Assembly (NCBI GenBank): GCA_030150315.1
Contig: JASLGB010000323.1
Location: forward strand, 1 to 5,497
Reading direction: 5' to 3'
From: Dokdonella sp.
GTDB lineage: Bacteria; Pseudomonadota; Gammaproteobacteria; Xanthomonadales; Rhodanobacteraceae
Length of the DNA stretch: 5,497 bases
Under the pieces are notes generated by a model. It did not search any database. It was not told where the DNA came from and saw only the letters and a program-made list of their open reading frames with translations. The position numbers and the translations under genes were made by a program. Shown piece by piece: positions 5,285 through 5,497 of this stretch (within the stretch, counting starts at the first letter, position 1; each line of letters opens with the position of its first letter).

Positions 5285-5497
5285 GTGGAAAACAAGGATT
5301 TGCTGAACCAGCTGCGCATCGACCGGAACGACCGCGAAGAGTCTTCGCGGATGCCGATCGGAATCGCTGTGCTTGTCGGGGTATTGCTGCTGGCCGGGGC
5401 GGCTGCGTGGTGGTGGATGTCGCGTGCGCAGGCGTTCGAGATCGAAGTCGCCACCGCATCGGCCCCGGGTGCGGTGTCGAGCGGGCCGACGGCGGTG
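5285..5497 (+). CDS. Efflux pump membrane-fusion protein (periplasmic adaptor), N-terminal part (runs off right edge)
   Basis: Only the first 71 codons are present, and they end exactly at the window edge. The chain opens with a short cytoplasmic segment, ENKDLLNQLRIDRNDREE (2-19), then one hydrophobic segment at about 24-45 (IGIAVLVGVLLLAGAAAWWW), then the start of a periplasmic part with FEIEVATASAP (51-61). This N-in, single-anchor layout and the LLNQLRIDR segment are typical of HlyD/MacA/AcrA-like adaptor subunits annotated as efflux RND transporter periplasmic adaptors, many of which precede an ABC or RND permease gene. The barrel-sandwich, hairpin and beta-barrel domains lie beyond the edge, so RND versus MacB-type ABC partner cannot be decided. 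The GTG start at 5285 is chosen because the conserved segment begins right after it and no ATG lies close upstream in frame. An in-frame ATG at 5351 (M23) would remove that segment. Confidence 0.75.
   Translation, partial: MENKDLLNQLRIDRNDREESSRMPIGIAVLVGVLLLAGAAAWWWMSRAQAFEIEVATASAPGAVSSGPTAV
5332..5350. repeat. 19-bp near-perfect palindrome inside the adaptor gene
   Basis: CCGCGAAGA (5332-5340) is exactly inverted as TCTTCGCGG (5342-5350) around a single central G. It covers codons 16-22 of the adaptor gene and ends directly before an in-frame ATG (5351-5353). In RNA it would fold as an 8-bp stem with a 3-nt loop. It could be an operator, an mRNA structure affecting early translation, or chance. 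Confidence 0.8.

Noticed and set aside
5073..5306. A 77-codon plus-strand frame in the mscL/adaptor gap
   Set aside because: It has no ribosome-binding site and no recognisable sequence, and it overlaps the adaptor start. Only its last eight codons are discussed, as a possible leader.

Overview
The window is high-GC chromosomal DNA with the look of a gammaproteobacterium of the Xanthomonadales (Lysobacter, Luteimonas, Xanthomonas or Rhodanobacter-like). This placement rests on protein style, GC-rich codon use and gene types; no rRNA or other taxonomic marker is present. All genes look intact except the two cut by the window edges. No insertion sequence, prophage gene, CRISPR array, tRNA or rRNA is visible.

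Layout, left to right. (1) Minus strand, 1-482: the first 160 codons of CysJ, the flavoprotein subunit of sulfite reductase, running off the left edge. (2) Minus strand, 665-1189: a YmdB-type macrodomain O-acetyl-ADP-ribose deacetylase. (3) Plus strand, 1388-1939: a RimJ/RimL-type GNAT acetyltransferase, divergent from the macrodomain gene across a 198-bp region that holds an operator-like set of inverted repeats and a -10-like box very close to the start codon. (4) Plus strand, 2073-2960: a YfiF-like SpoU/TrmH RNA 2'-O-methyltransferase with a Pro/Arg/Trp-rich repeat tail at its N-terminus. (5) A perfect 12-bp hairpin between convergent genes. (6) Minus strand, 3029-4456: a secreted M28 zinc peptidase with its own -10 box. 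(7) A perfect 13-bp hairpin behind mscL. (8) Minus strand, 4558-4953: mscL, the large-conductance mechanosensitive channel. (9) A 331-bp divergent intergenic region. (10) Plus strand, 5285 to the right edge: the N-terminus of a membrane-fusion (periplasmic adaptor) protein of an efflux pump.

The genes are mostly single housekeeping or accessory units, not one pathway: sulfur assimilation, ADP-ribose metabolism, acetylation, RNA modification, extracytoplasmic peptide hydrolysis, osmotic safety valve and efflux. Gene orientation alternates and hairpins separate neighbours, so most are probably transcribed alone. I find no convincing new multi-gene system. The most interesting points are small: a 19-bp near-perfect palindrome inside the adaptor gene directly before an in-frame ATG, an operator-like array at the acetyltransferase promoter, a possible overlapping 8-codon leader before the adaptor gene, and a 12-residue tandem repeat in the RNA methyltransferase tail.
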